Part shown: in pieces, positions 34,407-42,150 of the stretch | Layout: every line of letters begins with the position of its first letter | Numbering within the stretch: position 1 is the stretch's first letter | Assembly (NCBI GenBank): GCA_948616425.1 | Contig: CAPGBJ010000064.1 | Location: 1 to 59,417, forward strand | Source of the DNA: an uncultured Oscillospiraceae bacterium | GTDB lineage: Bacteria > Bacillota > Clostridia > Oscillospirales > Oscillospiraceae | Direction of reading: 5' to 3' | Length of the DNA: 59,417 nucleotides | Translations under genes and position numbers: made by a program | Notes under the pieces: generated by a model | What the model saw: the letters and a program-made list of their open reading frames with translations, nothing else | Told to the model about the DNA's origin: nothing | Databases searched by the model: none

Positions 34407-34787
34407 ATGGACATTATATTGAGTAACGCCAGCGGAAAGCCCATCTATGAACAGATCACCGATCAGGTGAAGGAGCAGATCATGTCCGGTGCCCTGGCGG
34501 CGGGCGAGGCCCTGCCCTCCATGCGGCTCTTGGCCAAGGAACTTCGCATCTCGGTGATCACCACCAAGCGGGCCTATGAGGAGTTGGAGCGGGACGGTTT
34601 TCTGGAGAATGTCCCGGGGAAGGGCTGCTTCGTGGCCCCCCAGAACCGGGAACTGCTGCGGGAGGCCCAGCTGCGCAAGGTGGAAGAAAAGCTGTCCCAG
34701 GCGGTAGAGGAGGCCCGAAAGGGCGCCTTTCCCCTGGAGGAGCTGCACGAAATGCTTGACATATTGTATAAAGGTGAATATTTATGA
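34407..34787 (+). CDS. GntR family regulator, YtrA subfamily
   Basis: 126 residues: an N-terminal GntR winged helix (PIYEQITDQVKEQIMSGALAAGEALPSMRLLAKELRISVITTKRAYEELERDGFL) and only a short helical C-terminus. This is the YtrA pattern, which lacks a large effector domain. YtrA-type proteins regulate ABC exporter operons, often in response to antibiotics or membrane stress. Its gene overlaps the ABC ATPase gene by 4 bp (ATGA). The 88 bp leader holds a palindromic operator. Confidence 0.93.
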   Translation: MDIILSNASGKPIYEQITDQVKEQIMSGALAAGEALPSMRLLAKELRISVITTKRAYEELERDGFLENVPGKGCFVAPQNRELLREAQLRKVEEKLSQAVEEARKGAFPLEELHEMLDILYKGEYL

Positions 34788-35644
34788 CGAATTGTATTGA
34801 AATAAGCGGACTCTGTAAGTCCTACGGGGACTTCGCCCTGAAAAATATCAATCTGACCCTCCCTGGCGGCTCCATCCTGGGTCTTATTGGAGAAAACGGC
34901 GCAGGCAAGACCACCACCATCAAGTGTATTTTAAACCTCATCCGCCGGGACGCGGGGGAGATCTCCCTTTTGGGCCATGACAACGTCCGGGAGGAACAGC
35001 TGGCCAAGGCGGACATCGGTTTTGTGCTGGACGAGTGCTTTTTCTCCGACAACCTCCGCCCCCGGGACGTGGGCAAGATTTTGGCCCCGGCCTACAAAAG
35101 CTGGGATGCAGACCTGTTCCGGTCCTACCTGGACAAATTCGGCCTGCCGGAGAAGAAGCTGGTCAAGGAGTTCTCCCGGGGGATGAAGATGAAGCTCTCC
35201 CTGTCCGCCGCCCTGGCCCACCACCCCAAGCTGCTGATTTTAGACGAGGCCACTGCCGGCCTGGACCCGGTAGTCCGGGACGAAATTCTGGATGAATTCC
35301 TGGGCTTCATCAGCGACGGGGACCACGCCATCCTCATGTCCAGCCACATCACCTCCGACCTGGAGAAGGTGGCCGACTACATCGCCTACATCCACCGGGG
35401 GGAGGTGGTGCTCTCCGGCGCCAAGGACGCCATCCTGGACAGCTACGGCCGGGTGGGCTGCACCGCCGCCCAGCTGGAGACCATCGACCGCGCCGACCTG
35501 CTGCGCACCCGGAAGGGGGCCTTCGGCTGTGAGGCCCTGGTGACCGACCGGGCCGCCTTCGCCCGGAAATACCCTATGCTCCTGGTGGAGCGGACCACTC
35601 TGGAGGATATCATGCTCTTTGTGGGGAAAGGAGAAGCAAAATGA
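34784..35644 (+). CDS. ABC transporter ATP-binding protein
   Basis: 286 residues. Walker A is GENGAGKTT (about 36-44), the signature is EFSRGMKMKLSL (a YtrB/EcsA-like variant of LSGGQ), and Walker B is LLILDEATAGLDP. The C-terminal 75 residues form the extra domain common in ABC-2 exporters of this YtrB type. Start and stop overlap both neighbours by 4 bp, so GntR, ATPase and permease are translationally coupled. The substrate is unknown; an efflux or envelope stress role is inferred from the YtrA-type regulator. Confidence 0.94.
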   Translation: MTNCIEISGLCKSYGDFALKNINLTLPGGSILGLIGENGAGKTTTIKCILNLIRRDAGEISLLGHDNVREEQLAKADIGFVLDECFFSDNLRPRDVGKILAPAYKSWDADLFRSYLDKFGLPEKKLVKEFSRGMKMKLSLSAALAHHPKLLILDEATAGLDPVVRDEILDEFLGFISDGDHAILMSSHITSDLEKVADYIAYIHRGEVVLSGAKDAILDSYGRVGCTAAQLETIDRADLLRTRKGAFGCEALVTDRAAFARKYPMLLVERTTLEDIMLFVGKGEAK

Positions 35645-36291
35645 TTGGACTGATTATGAAGGACATCCTTGTCATGCGCAAGCTGCTGAAATCCTATCTG
35701 CTTCTTATCGTAATATATATCATCCTCGCCTATCTGGACTTCTTTGACTACAGCTTTATTATCACCTTTGTCCAGATAATTCTGGCTGTAATGCCCATCT
35801 CCGCCTTCGCCTACGACGAGCAGTCCAAGTGGGACCGGTACGCCATGTCCCTCCCCCTGGGGCGGAGCAAGGTGGTGGGGGCCCGGTACCTCTTCGTGCT
35901 GGCGCTGACCCTGTTCACCGTCGCCATGGGGCTGGCGGGCACCGCTCTGCTCTATCTGGCCCATCAGGTGGACCCTCTGGAGATGTTCGTCACTCTGATG
36001 GTGTCCACCGCCATCGGCCTGCTGCTCCCCACCATCCTCCTGCCCCTGAGCTACAAGCTGGGGGCGGAGCGGGCCCGGCCCTATCTCTACGCCATTGTCT
36101 TCATCCCCGTCATTGCTTTCGTGCTGCTGGTCAAGGCGGAAATCATTGACTTCTCCGCCCTGAACCGCCTGAACGGTCTGTCTCCCACCGCCATCCTCGG
36201 CGGGTCCACCCTGCTCCCCCTGGCCGGGCTGGCCGGACTGGCGGTCTCCTACCTCATCTCCTGCCGGGTGGCGGCGGGCAAGGAGTATTGA
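35641..36291 (+). CDS. ABC-2 type permease
   Basis: 216 residues with six hydrophobic segments and the sequence IISFAYDEQSKWDRYAMSLPLGR-like cytoplasmic loop (here MPISAFAYDEQSKWDRYAMSLPLGR), typical of the ABC-2 family PF13346. It is the membrane partner of the ATPase encoded immediately upstream (4 bp overlap). Confidence 0.9.
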   Translation: MIGLIMKDILVMRKLLKSYLLLIVIYIILAYLDFFDYSFIITFVQIILAVMPISAFAYDEQSKWDRYAMSLPLGRSKVVGARYLFVLALTLFTVAMGLAGTALLYLAHQVDPLEMFVTLMVSTAIGLLLPTILLPLSYKLGAERARPYLYAIVFIPVIAFVLLVKAEIIDFSALNRLNGLSPTAILGGSTLLPLAGLAGLAVSYLISCRVAAGKEY

Positions 36292-36292
36292 T

Positions 36293-36496
36293 ATGAGGGC
36301 CGCCGTCATCCTCCTCTGGGCCGGCTGCCTGTACACCCTCGCCCGGTCGGTCCTCTGCCTTCTTTTGGCGGCCAGCCCCTGGCGGCGTATGTTGGTACTG
36401 GCTGTTATCTCCCTCGCCCTCTCCAGCTGCCACAAACCCCGGGAGCAGAACGCGCCAGAGGGGACGGCCTCTCCGCCGCCCTCCCCCCTGAAATAG
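36293..36496 (+). CDS. Small hydrophobic protein at the end of the ABC operon (hypothetical)
   Basis: A 67-residue frame that starts 1 bp after the permease stop, behind AAGGAG at a good distance. It has one long hydrophobic stretch (about 3-48, RAAVILLWAGCLYTLARSVLCLLLAASPWRRMLVLAVISLALSS in pieces) followed by a short proline-rich tail. A lipoprotein-like SSC is present at about 44-46. No family is recognised. Position and ribosome site support translation, but length and composition alone do not. Confidence 0.45.
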   Translation: MRAAVILLWAGCLYTLARSVLCLLLAASPWRRMLVLAVISLALSSCHKPREQNAPEGTASPPPSPLK

Positions 36497-36573
36497 CAAA
36501 AACCACCAATCCTCCTCTTGTGCTCCCACCGGTTTTTGTGGTAAAATGGCAGCAGTAAAGGAGTGTGAGGGCT

Positions 36574-36699
36574 ATGACCGCAAAAGAGGCCATTCGAGAA
36601 CTGGAGCACATGAAGCAGTACAGCAGCGCCAAAGCCATCCCCGCCCTGGACTGCGCCATCAAGGCGCTGCGGGAGAAAGCGGAACGGGAAAAGGAATAA
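36574..36699 (+). CDS. Small conserved-looking protein, 41 residues
   Basis: It starts MTAKEAIRELEHMKQY and continues to KALREKAEREKE before TAA. The pattern of an N-terminal EAIxxLxxM helix and a second helix ALDxAIKALREK is common in small phage-like and Firmicutes proteins of unknown function. AAAGGAG lies 10 bases before the ATG and a hairpin follows 6 bp after the stop. No function can be given. Confidence 0.6.
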   Translation: MTAKEAIRELEHMKQYSSAKAIPALDCAIKALREKAEREKE

Positions 36700-36704
36700 G
36701 GTCA

Positions 36705-36732
36705 AAGGCCCTCGGCTTCAGCCGAGGGCCTT
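36705..36732. terminator. Hairpin between convergent genes
   Basis: AAGGCCCTCGGC (36705-36716) pairs perfectly with GCCGAGGGCCTT (36721-36732) around TTCA. It overlaps the 3' end of the NUDIX gene and serves the convergent small gene. T tails are poor. Confidence 0.55.
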
Positions 36733-37338
36733 GCATATCTGTACCAAATTTCGTGTAATCCGTCCGGTCAATCCCCAAATGGCCCTCCCCTGCCAGGGGT
36801 AGACGGGGACGTTCTCCATCCCGTACTGCCATTTGTAGTTCCTGGGGATACCGATGAGTTCATAGGGGAAGTTCTCCGCCGGGGTGGGGATCAGCTGGTA
36901 CTCATACTCGATGGGGTCGGTGTTCAGCAGGTGGGACAGAGGGACGAAAAAGACCTCCTCCACCTCGGCAGGGCTGAGGACCATCCCCGCCAGCGCCCCG
37001 CGATCCAGCACCCCTAAAACCGGCTGCATGAGAAAATTGGCCCGATGGGCGATGAAGTCCAGCCGTCCCAGCAGCTTCACGCCGTCAGGCGGGATGGCCA
37101 ATTCCTCCCAGGTCTCCCGCAGGGCACACTCCTCCGGGGTCTCCCCCGGTTCCATCAGCCCCCCGGGAAAGCACACCTCCCCCGGCTGGCGGCGCAGCGT
37201 CTTGGCCCGGACCTCATAGAGCAGATGGAGCTCCCCCTCCCGCTCCACCAGCGGCACCAGCACCGCGTAGGCGCGGCGGGCGTCCATCAGACCGGGGACG
37301 CGGCCCTTGAGTGTACCTTCCAGCTTTTCAATCTTCAT
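36718..37338 (-). CDS. NUDIX hydrolase, CoA pyrophosphatase (NudL-like)
   Basis: 206 residues. The Nudix box is GLMEPGETPEECALRETWEELAI. Just before it lies the LLYEVRAKTLRRQPGEVCFPGG stretch, which matches the motif found in coenzyme A pyrophosphatases. Such enzymes cleave CoA and acyl-CoA to phosphopantetheine products and 3',5'-ADP. The start at 37338 (MKIEKLEG) follows AGGAT; the open frame to 37398 has no better site. argS lies upstream on the same strand, 84 bp away. Confidence 0.88.
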   Translation of the reverse strand: MKIEKLEGTLKGRVPGLMDARRAYAVLVPLVEREGELHLLYEVRAKTLRRQPGEVCFPGGLMEPGETPEECALRETWEELAIPPDGVKLLGRLDFIAHRANFLMQPVLGVLDRGALAGMVLSPAEVEEVFFVPLSHLLNTDPIEYEYQLIPTPAENFPYELIGIPRNYKWQYGMENVPVYPWQGRAIWGLTGRITRNLVQICKALG

Positions 37339-37422
37339 CGCGGTCACATCCTGTCGGGACAAGACTGGTCGTATCCATCTCCACCCCTCGGCGGCCACAA
37401 CAGGCCGCTTCCCTGCATCCCC

Positions 37423-39177
37423 TCACATCTTCTCCGGCGCCGTGACCCCCAGCAGATTCAGGCCGTTGGCCAGGACGGACCGCACAGTGTCGGCCAGTTT
37501 AAGGCGGGCAGCGAGCACAGCGGCCTCCTCCCCCTTCAGCCGGCAGGCGTTGTAGAAGCGGTGGAAGTCGCCGGCCAGGGCGGTGAGGTAGCGGTTAATG
37601 CGGCTGGGGTCATAGTCCCGGGTGGCGAGATGGAGCTCCTCCGGGTACTGGGCCAGGGACTTCACCAGGGCCAGTTCTTCCGTCGTTGCAAACACGGCGG
37701 CGTCCACACAGGCAGCGGCCGGGACGGCGACTCCATCCTCCTCAGCCAGCCGGGCGACAAGGGAACAGATGCGGGCGTGGGCGTACTGGACATAGTACAC
37801 CGGGTTCTCGCTGTCTTGGCGGACGGCCAAATCCAGGTCGAAGTCCAGGGGGCTGGAGGAGGCCCGGTTGTTGAAGTAGTACCGGGCGGCGTCCACAGAG
37901 ATCTCATCCAGCAGGTCGTGGAGGGCGATGGCCTTGCCCGTCCGCTTGGACATGCGCACCGGCTTGCCGTCCTGGAGGAGGTTCACCAGCTGCATGAGGA
38001 CAATCACCAGCCGGCGGGAGCCGTCCAGACCCAGTCCGTCCAGGGCGGCTTGAAGCCGGGCCACGTGGCCGTGGTGGTCGGCCCCCCAGATGTTGATGGC
38101 CAGGTCAAACTTCCGCTCCTCCAGCTTGTTCCGGTGGTAGGCGATGTCGGCGGCGAAGTAGGTGTAGAAGCCGTTGGCCCGGCGCAGTACGTCGTCCTTC
38201 AGGTCCAGCTTGTCCACCTGTTCCTGACTTCTGCCCTCAGCCATATATTTTTTCTTCAGCAGCTCGGTGGTGTTCAGCCACAGGGCCCCATCCTTCTCAT
38301 AGGTCCAGCCCTTATCGGTGAGCACCTGTACCGTGTCGGCCACAAAGCCCCGGTCATGGAGCCAGGACTCCATGTACCACTGGTCGTACTCAATGCCGTA
38401 CTTTTTCAAATCCTCTTTCATCTTGGGTATATTGCGCTCCAGGCCGAACTGGGCCATCTGGAAGAGGGCGTCCTCCTCCGGCTCGTTGATAAAGTCGCCG
38501 CCGCACTCCTCATAGAGAGCCTGGGCCAGCTCCCTGATGTCCTCCCCCTGGTAGCCGTCCTCGGGGAAGGGGAGGGTATCGTCCTTCCAGACAATCTGCT
38601 GGTAGCGGGCGTAGATGGACCGGGCGAACTTGTTGATCTGGTTGCCGGCGTCGTTGACGTAGAACTCCTTCCACACCTTCCAGCCGTCCCGGGCCAGCAC
38701 GTTGGCCAGGGTGTCCCCCAGCACGCCCCCCCGGGCGTTGCCCATGTGCATGGGGCCGGTGGGGTTGGCGGAGACGAACTCCACCATCACCGTTCTGCCG
38801 CCCCCCTCGTCTCCCGAGCCGTAGGCCGGCCCCTCCACCTCCACAGCGGAGAGCACGTCACCGTACCACTTGGGGCCCAATGTAAAGTTGAGGAAACCCG
38901 GGCCGGCAATCTCCACTTTGTTGAAATAGCTGCCCTCCAGCTCCAGGTGGTCCACAATGGCCTGGGCAATGGCCCGGGGGGCCATGTGCAGGGCCTTGGC
39001 TCCCGCCATGGCGAAGGAGGAGGCGTAGTCCCCGTGGGCGGTATCCTTGGGGATCTCAATGGTGGCCTTCACCCCCTCGCCGCCGGCGGGCAGAACCCCC
39101 GCGGCGGCGGCCCGCTCGTAGGCCGCCTGGGTCAGGGCGGCCACCTGGTCCTTGGCGGACTGGATCATGTTTGTCAT
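37423..39177 (-). CDS. argS: Arginyl-tRNA synthetase
   Basis: 584 residues. The class I signature is GPMHMGNARG (HIGH form HMGN), preceded by VEFVSANPTGP. The KMSKS equivalent is RMSKRTGKAI, and the C-terminal DALR anticodon-binding domain is present (YAHARICSLV...EELALVKSLAQYPEELHLATRDYDPSRINRYL). It charges tRNA-Arg. The ATG at 39177 (MTNMIQ) has GAAGGTG 7 bases upstream; an ATG five codons earlier would contain that site. The DUF1934 gene lies 96 bp upstream, a common neighbour of argS in Firmicutes. Confidence 0.96.
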   Translation of the reverse strand: MTNMIQSAKDQVAALTQAAYERAAAAGVLPAGGEGVKATIEIPKDTAHGDYASSFAMAGAKALHMAPRAIAQAIVDHLELEGSYFNKVEIAGPGFLNFTLGPKWYGDVLSAVEVEGPAYGSGDEGGGRTVMVEFVSANPTGPMHMGNARGGVLGDTLANVLARDGWKVWKEFYVNDAGNQINKFARSIYARYQQIVWKDDTLPFPEDGYQGEDIRELAQALYEECGGDFINEPEEDALFQMAQFGLERNIPKMKEDLKKYGIEYDQWYMESWLHDRGFVADTVQVLTDKGWTYEKDGALWLNTTELLKKKYMAEGRSQEQVDKLDLKDDVLRRANGFYTYFAADIAYHRNKLEERKFDLAINIWGADHHGHVARLQAALDGLGLDGSRRLVIVLMQLVNLLQDGKPVRMSKRTGKAIALHDLLDEISVDAARYYFNNRASSSPLDFDLDLAVRQDSENPVYYVQYAHARICSLVARLAEEDGVAVPAAACVDAAVFATTEELALVKSLAQYPEELHLATRDYDPSRINRYLTALAGDFHRFYNACRLKGEEAAVLAARLKLADTVRSVLANGLNLLGVTAPEKM

Positions 39178-39212
39178 GTTTCGCACCTTCATTCTCTATA
39201 TTCCATGTATAA

Positions 39213-39273
39213 GGGCGGATACCATCCGCCCGCCGTTGCCATATTGGGAAATTCGGGCGGACAGCCTCCGCCC
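39213..39273. repeat. Two tandem GGGCGGA palindromes between argS and DUF1934
   Basis: GGGCGGATACCATCCGCCC (39213-39231) and GGGCGGACAGCCTCCGCCC (39255-39273) are two palindromes 23 bp apart. The second touches the DUF1934 stop codon. They look like a short dispersed repeat or attenuating hairpins; the T content after them is low. Confidence 0.55.
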
Positions 39274-39723
39274 CTACTGCTTCAAGCTCCCCAGGCCGCC
39301 CTCCGCCTCTTTCACATTGATCCGAAAAACGCTGCGGCCAGCCAGAGCGTGGTCCACCTCAATGGTGTAGTCCACCTCGATGTCGCCCCCCTGGTCGTTC
39401 AGCTCGGCCATCAGGTGTCGGGTATGCACACCGATCGCCATAGCGCCATAGGGTGTATTGTACATGGACAGATGACGCCGCCCCTCCTGAAACACCATTT
39501 GGGAATTAAACTCCCCCATCCGCATCAAGGTGACCTGCTCTCCATCCACCTGGATGGTGGTCAGGGTGCCGCCCAGACCGGTGAGCTCACTCTCTTGGTA
39601 AGACAGGGTATAGCTCCCCCCCTCCCGGGCCAGTCGGCCCTTGGTAACCAACTCCATGGCGTCCGGGGGCGTCCCTTCATATTTCTGCATCCCCTTAATG
39701 GAGATGACCACTTCCTTTTCCAT
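39274..39723 (-). CDS. DUF1934 domain protein (YwiB-like)
   Basis: 149 residues. The beginning EVVISIKGMQKYEG and the middle EFNSQMVFQEGRRHLSMYNTPYGAMAIGVHT match DUF1934, a calycin-like beta-barrel found upstream of argS in many Firmicutes. The end EVDYTIEVDHALAGRSVFRINVKE is also typical. No molecular function is established. GGAGGCC precedes the ATG. A near-consensus promoter lies 50 bp upstream and should drive DUF1934 and argS together. Confidence 0.9.
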   Translation of the reverse strand: MEKEVVISIKGMQKYEGTPPDAMELVTKGRLAREGGSYTLSYQESELTGLGGTLTTIQVDGEQVTLMRMGEFNSQMVFQEGRRHLSMYNTPYGAMAIGVHTRHLMAELNDQGGDIEVDYTIEVDHALAGRSVFRINVKEAEGGLGSLKQ

Positions 39724-39772
39724 AGAGGCCTCCTGCGCTTATTTCTCACCCCATTGTGAGAGGAACGGTGGT

Positions 39773-39801
39773 ATTATACACAGTTTGAACCGCTCTGTAA
39801 A
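39773..39801 (-). promoter_or_regulatory. Promoter of DUF1934-argS
   Basis: On the minus strand TTTACA (39801-39796), 17 bp, TATAAT (39778-39773). It is bracketed by an inverted repeat AGAGGAAC/GTTCCTCT (39759-39766 and about 39806-39813). Confidence 0.8.
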
Positions 39802-39864
39802 GTGGTTCCTCTATTGTATGTCATTTTACCTGAAAAAACAAGTAAAATTGGCGTGTTTCTCCAT

Positions 39865-39892
39865 TTGACAAATGGAGAATGGAGGCTATAAT
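39865..39892 (+). promoter_or_regulatory. Promoter of the 39933 gene
   Basis: TTGACA (39865-39870), 16 bp, TATAAT (39887-39892), 41 bp before the start codon. Confidence 0.85.
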
Positions 39893-39932
39893 GCTATATG
39901 AACGACTTCGCTTCCAGAGAGGAGGACCCCCC

Positions 39933-40346
39933 ATGAATTTGGAACTGAACAAAAAGCAGTTTCGCCGTCTGCTGGACCTGGTCTACATCGGAAATTGGAT
40001 TCTGAATTCCACCCGGGGGGACCAGCGTTTCTCCGACTATGATGAAGTGGAGAGCCTCCTCTTCGGCCGGGCCGCCCTGGATGGAATGCCCCAGTTGGCG
40101 GAACTCTACCAGGGAGATATTATTCCCTCCCGCGCCTTTGTGGAGGGGGGCATTCACGAGGCTATTGTGGAGTATGAGAACAACGTGTTCTTTGAGATCT
40201 TGGCCGAAGACCTGGCCCGCCGGGATATGGATGACGCCCCCATTGATGAGAGCAACTACGCCGAACTCACCAGCCGCATTGACGCCTATATTGCCGAGTT
40301 CGAGGAGCACGGGACGGATAACATCCTGGTGGATATTGACACTTAG
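39933..40346 (+). CDS. Conserved-looking hypothetical protein, acidic, 137 residues
   Basis: It begins MNLELNKKQFRRLLDLVYIGNWILNSTRG and is strongly acidic throughout, ending DNILVDIDT. No motif or membrane segment is visible; predicted mostly helical. It has its own consensus promoter, a GAGGAGG site and its own terminator, so it is a real single gene. The ATG at 39933 is chosen over one at 39879 because the latter lies inside the -10/-35 region. Function unknown. Confidence 0.85.
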   Translation: MNLELNKKQFRRLLDLVYIGNWILNSTRGDQRFSDYDEVESLLFGRAALDGMPQLAELYQGDIIPSRAFVEGGIHEAIVEYENNVFFEILAEDLARRDMDDAPIDESNYAELTSRIDAYIAEFEEHGTDNILVDIDT

Positions 40347-40357
40347 ACCCTATTGTT

Positions 40358-40388
40358 CAGCCCTGAAGCAGTGCTTCAGGGCTGTTTT
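40358..40388 (+). terminator. Terminator after the 39933 gene
   Basis: CAGCCCTGAAGC (40358-40369) pairs perfectly with GCTTCAGGGCTG (40373-40384), followed by TTTTGAT. Confidence 0.88.
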
Positions 40389-40506
40389 GATCCATAAACA
40401 TTATTTTAATTCAATTTCAGCCTGCAAAATCCCATGGTCCGGGAACCCAAATCCCCTTCGAGCCCGCCTTCCCCTCTCGTTCCTGCAGCATCTGTCATTT
40501 ACTCGG

Positions 40507-41349
40507 CTACTTCTTCCGCACCAAAAAGGTGAGCGCAAACCACACCGCCAGATACAGGGTAATAGCCGCCCCGGCCGACCCGCCCACGTAGTAGGAGGTC
40601 ATCAGCCCGGCCACCCCGGACAGCACCGCCCCCAGCAGAGAAAACAGGTGGTACTGCTGCATCGTTCGCGCCACGTTCCGGGCCGCCGCTGCGGGGAGAA
40701 CCAGCAGGGAGTTGATGACCAGCAGCCCCACCCAAGTCATGGACAGGGTGACCACCACGGCGATGGCCATGGAGAAAACCGTCTCCTGCCAAAAGACCCG
40801 GACTCCCCGGCTGTCGGCCAGGGCGGGGTGGACGGCGGAGAGCATCAGCTGATTGAAGCTCACCGCCCACAGCCCCACTATCAGCAGCAAAATCAGGGCC
40901 AGCACACCGATTTTCTCCGGCTCTACAGACAGGATATCCCCGATGAGCAGGCTGTTGAAGCGGGTAAAGGACCGCCCCCCCAAGGTGGACAGGAAGATCC
41001 CCAGGGCCACAGCAGTGGAGGAGAACACCCCAATCACCGTGTCACTGGCCAGGGCGGAGCGCCGCTTTACCATATTGAAGAGCAGCGCAAACAGAAGGGC
41101 GAAGATCACCGCAGCCCAGGTGGGCTCATGGAAGCCGCACAGGGCCCCGATGGCCATGCCGGTAAATGCGGAGTGTCCCAGGGCGTCGGAGAAGAAGGAC
41201 ATCCGGCTGTGGACCACCATGGTGGACAAAATGCCGAACAGGGGGGTGATCACCAGCACCGCCAACAGGGCGTGCTTCATAAAGTACATCTGCCCCGGCT
41301 GGGCCCACTCAAAGGGGAGCAGATCCACCAGCGCATACCAGAGCGCCAT
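40507..41349 (-). CDS. znuB: Zinc/manganese ABC transporter permease, ZnuB-like
   Basis: 280 residues with eight to nine hydrophobic segments, ABC-3 family (PF00950): HALLAVLVITPLFGILSTMVVHSRMSFFSDALGHSAFTGMAIG near the N-terminus, LLVLPAAAARNVARTMQQ near the C-terminus. It is the membrane part of a high-affinity zinc (or manganese) importer. It starts directly behind the ATPase stop and is the last gene of the truB-znuACB run. Confidence 0.93.
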   Translation of the reverse strand: MALWYALVDLLPFEWAQPGQMYFMKHALLAVLVITPLFGILSTMVVHSRMSFFSDALGHSAFTGMAIGALCGFHEPTWAAVIFALLFALLFNMVKRRSALASDTVIGVFSSTAVALGIFLSTLGGRSFTRFNSLLIGDILSVEPEKIGVLALILLLIVGLWAVSFNQLMLSAVHPALADSRGVRVFWQETVFSMAIAVVVTLSMTWVGLLVINSLLVLPAAAARNVARTMQQYHLFSLLGAVLSGVAGLMTSYYVGGSAGAAITLYLAVWFALTFLVRKK

Positions 41350-42150
41350 TTAACCGCCCCCTTTCCCCATCCGCAGATGGAAGGTCTCATAAAATTCCGG
41401 GGAGGACAGCACCTGCTCCGGCGTGCCCGACTTGAGTACCTGGCGGTTGAGGAGAATCACCTTGTCGGCAAACTGGCCCAGGGTGGCAAAGTCGTGGGTA
41501 GACAGGAAAATGGACAGGTCATACTGGGTGCGCAGCTCGTCCAGCATGTCCAACAGCTGGTGCTCCCCCTCGATATCCACCCCGGACAGGGGCTCGTCCA
41601 AAATCAGGATGTGGGGCACCGGTTCCAGGGCCAGGGCCAGCAGCACCCGCTGCAGCTGTCCCCCTGACAGCCCTCCCATGGGCCGATTCAGAAGGTCCTC
41701 CCCGTGGACCCGGGCCAGGCAGGCGGCGGCCCGGTCCCGGTACTTGGCGGGAATGGGCAGCCACACCGGCCACCGGGCGGTGGCGGCGGTAAAAAAGTCC
41801 AGCACCGACACCGGGTCCCCCCGGTCGAAGCTGGGGGCCTGGGGAACATAGCCCACCAGGGGCCGGGTTCCGCCTGTGACAGTCCCGTCTGCCAGTCGGA
41901 TGGCCGGCCCCCCGGCGGGGGCAAAGGTGATAGAACCCTTATATCCCATCTGGCCCAAAATGCTGCGAAACAGGGTGGACTTTCCCGCCCCGTTAGGGCC
42001 GATAAGGGCCACAATCTCCCCACAGTGGAGGTGGAAGGACACGTCCTCCAGGATGGAGTCCCCCTCCAGCCGGACGGACAGCCCCTCCAGCTTGAGGCAG
42101 CAGGCGTCGGCGCACCCTGCGGCCAACTTCCCGTGTTTGATTTTTCTCAT
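41350..42150 (-). CDS. znuC: Zinc/manganese ABC transporter ATP-binding protein, ZnuC-like
   Basis: 266 residues. Walker A is GPNGAGKST, the signature is GGLSGGQLQRVLLALAL and Walker B is HILILDEPLSGVD, followed by the H-loop STHDFATL. It overlaps the solute-binding protein gene by 4 bp and is followed directly by the permease gene. The N-terminal 17 residues are cysteine-rich (CADACC), an extension not usual in ZnuC. It energises metal uptake. Confidence 0.94.
   Translation of the reverse strand: MRKIKHGKLAAGCADACCLKLEGLSVRLEGDSILEDVSFHLHCGEIVALIGPNGAGKSTLFRSILGQMGYKGSITFAPAGGPAIRLADGTVTGGTRPLVGYVPQAPSFDRGDPVSVLDFFTAATARWPVWLPIPAKYRDRAAACLARVHGEDLLNRPMGGLSGGQLQRVLLALALEPVPHILILDEPLSGVDIEGEHQLLDMLDELRTQYDLSIFLSTHDFATLGQFADKVILLNRQVLKSGTPEQVLSSPEFYETFHLRMGKGGG

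Noticed and set aside
37045..39759. 904-residue rightward frame opposite the NUDIX gene, argS and DUF1934
   Set aside because: It crosses three genuine genes and two palindromes on the other strand and has low-complexity composition.
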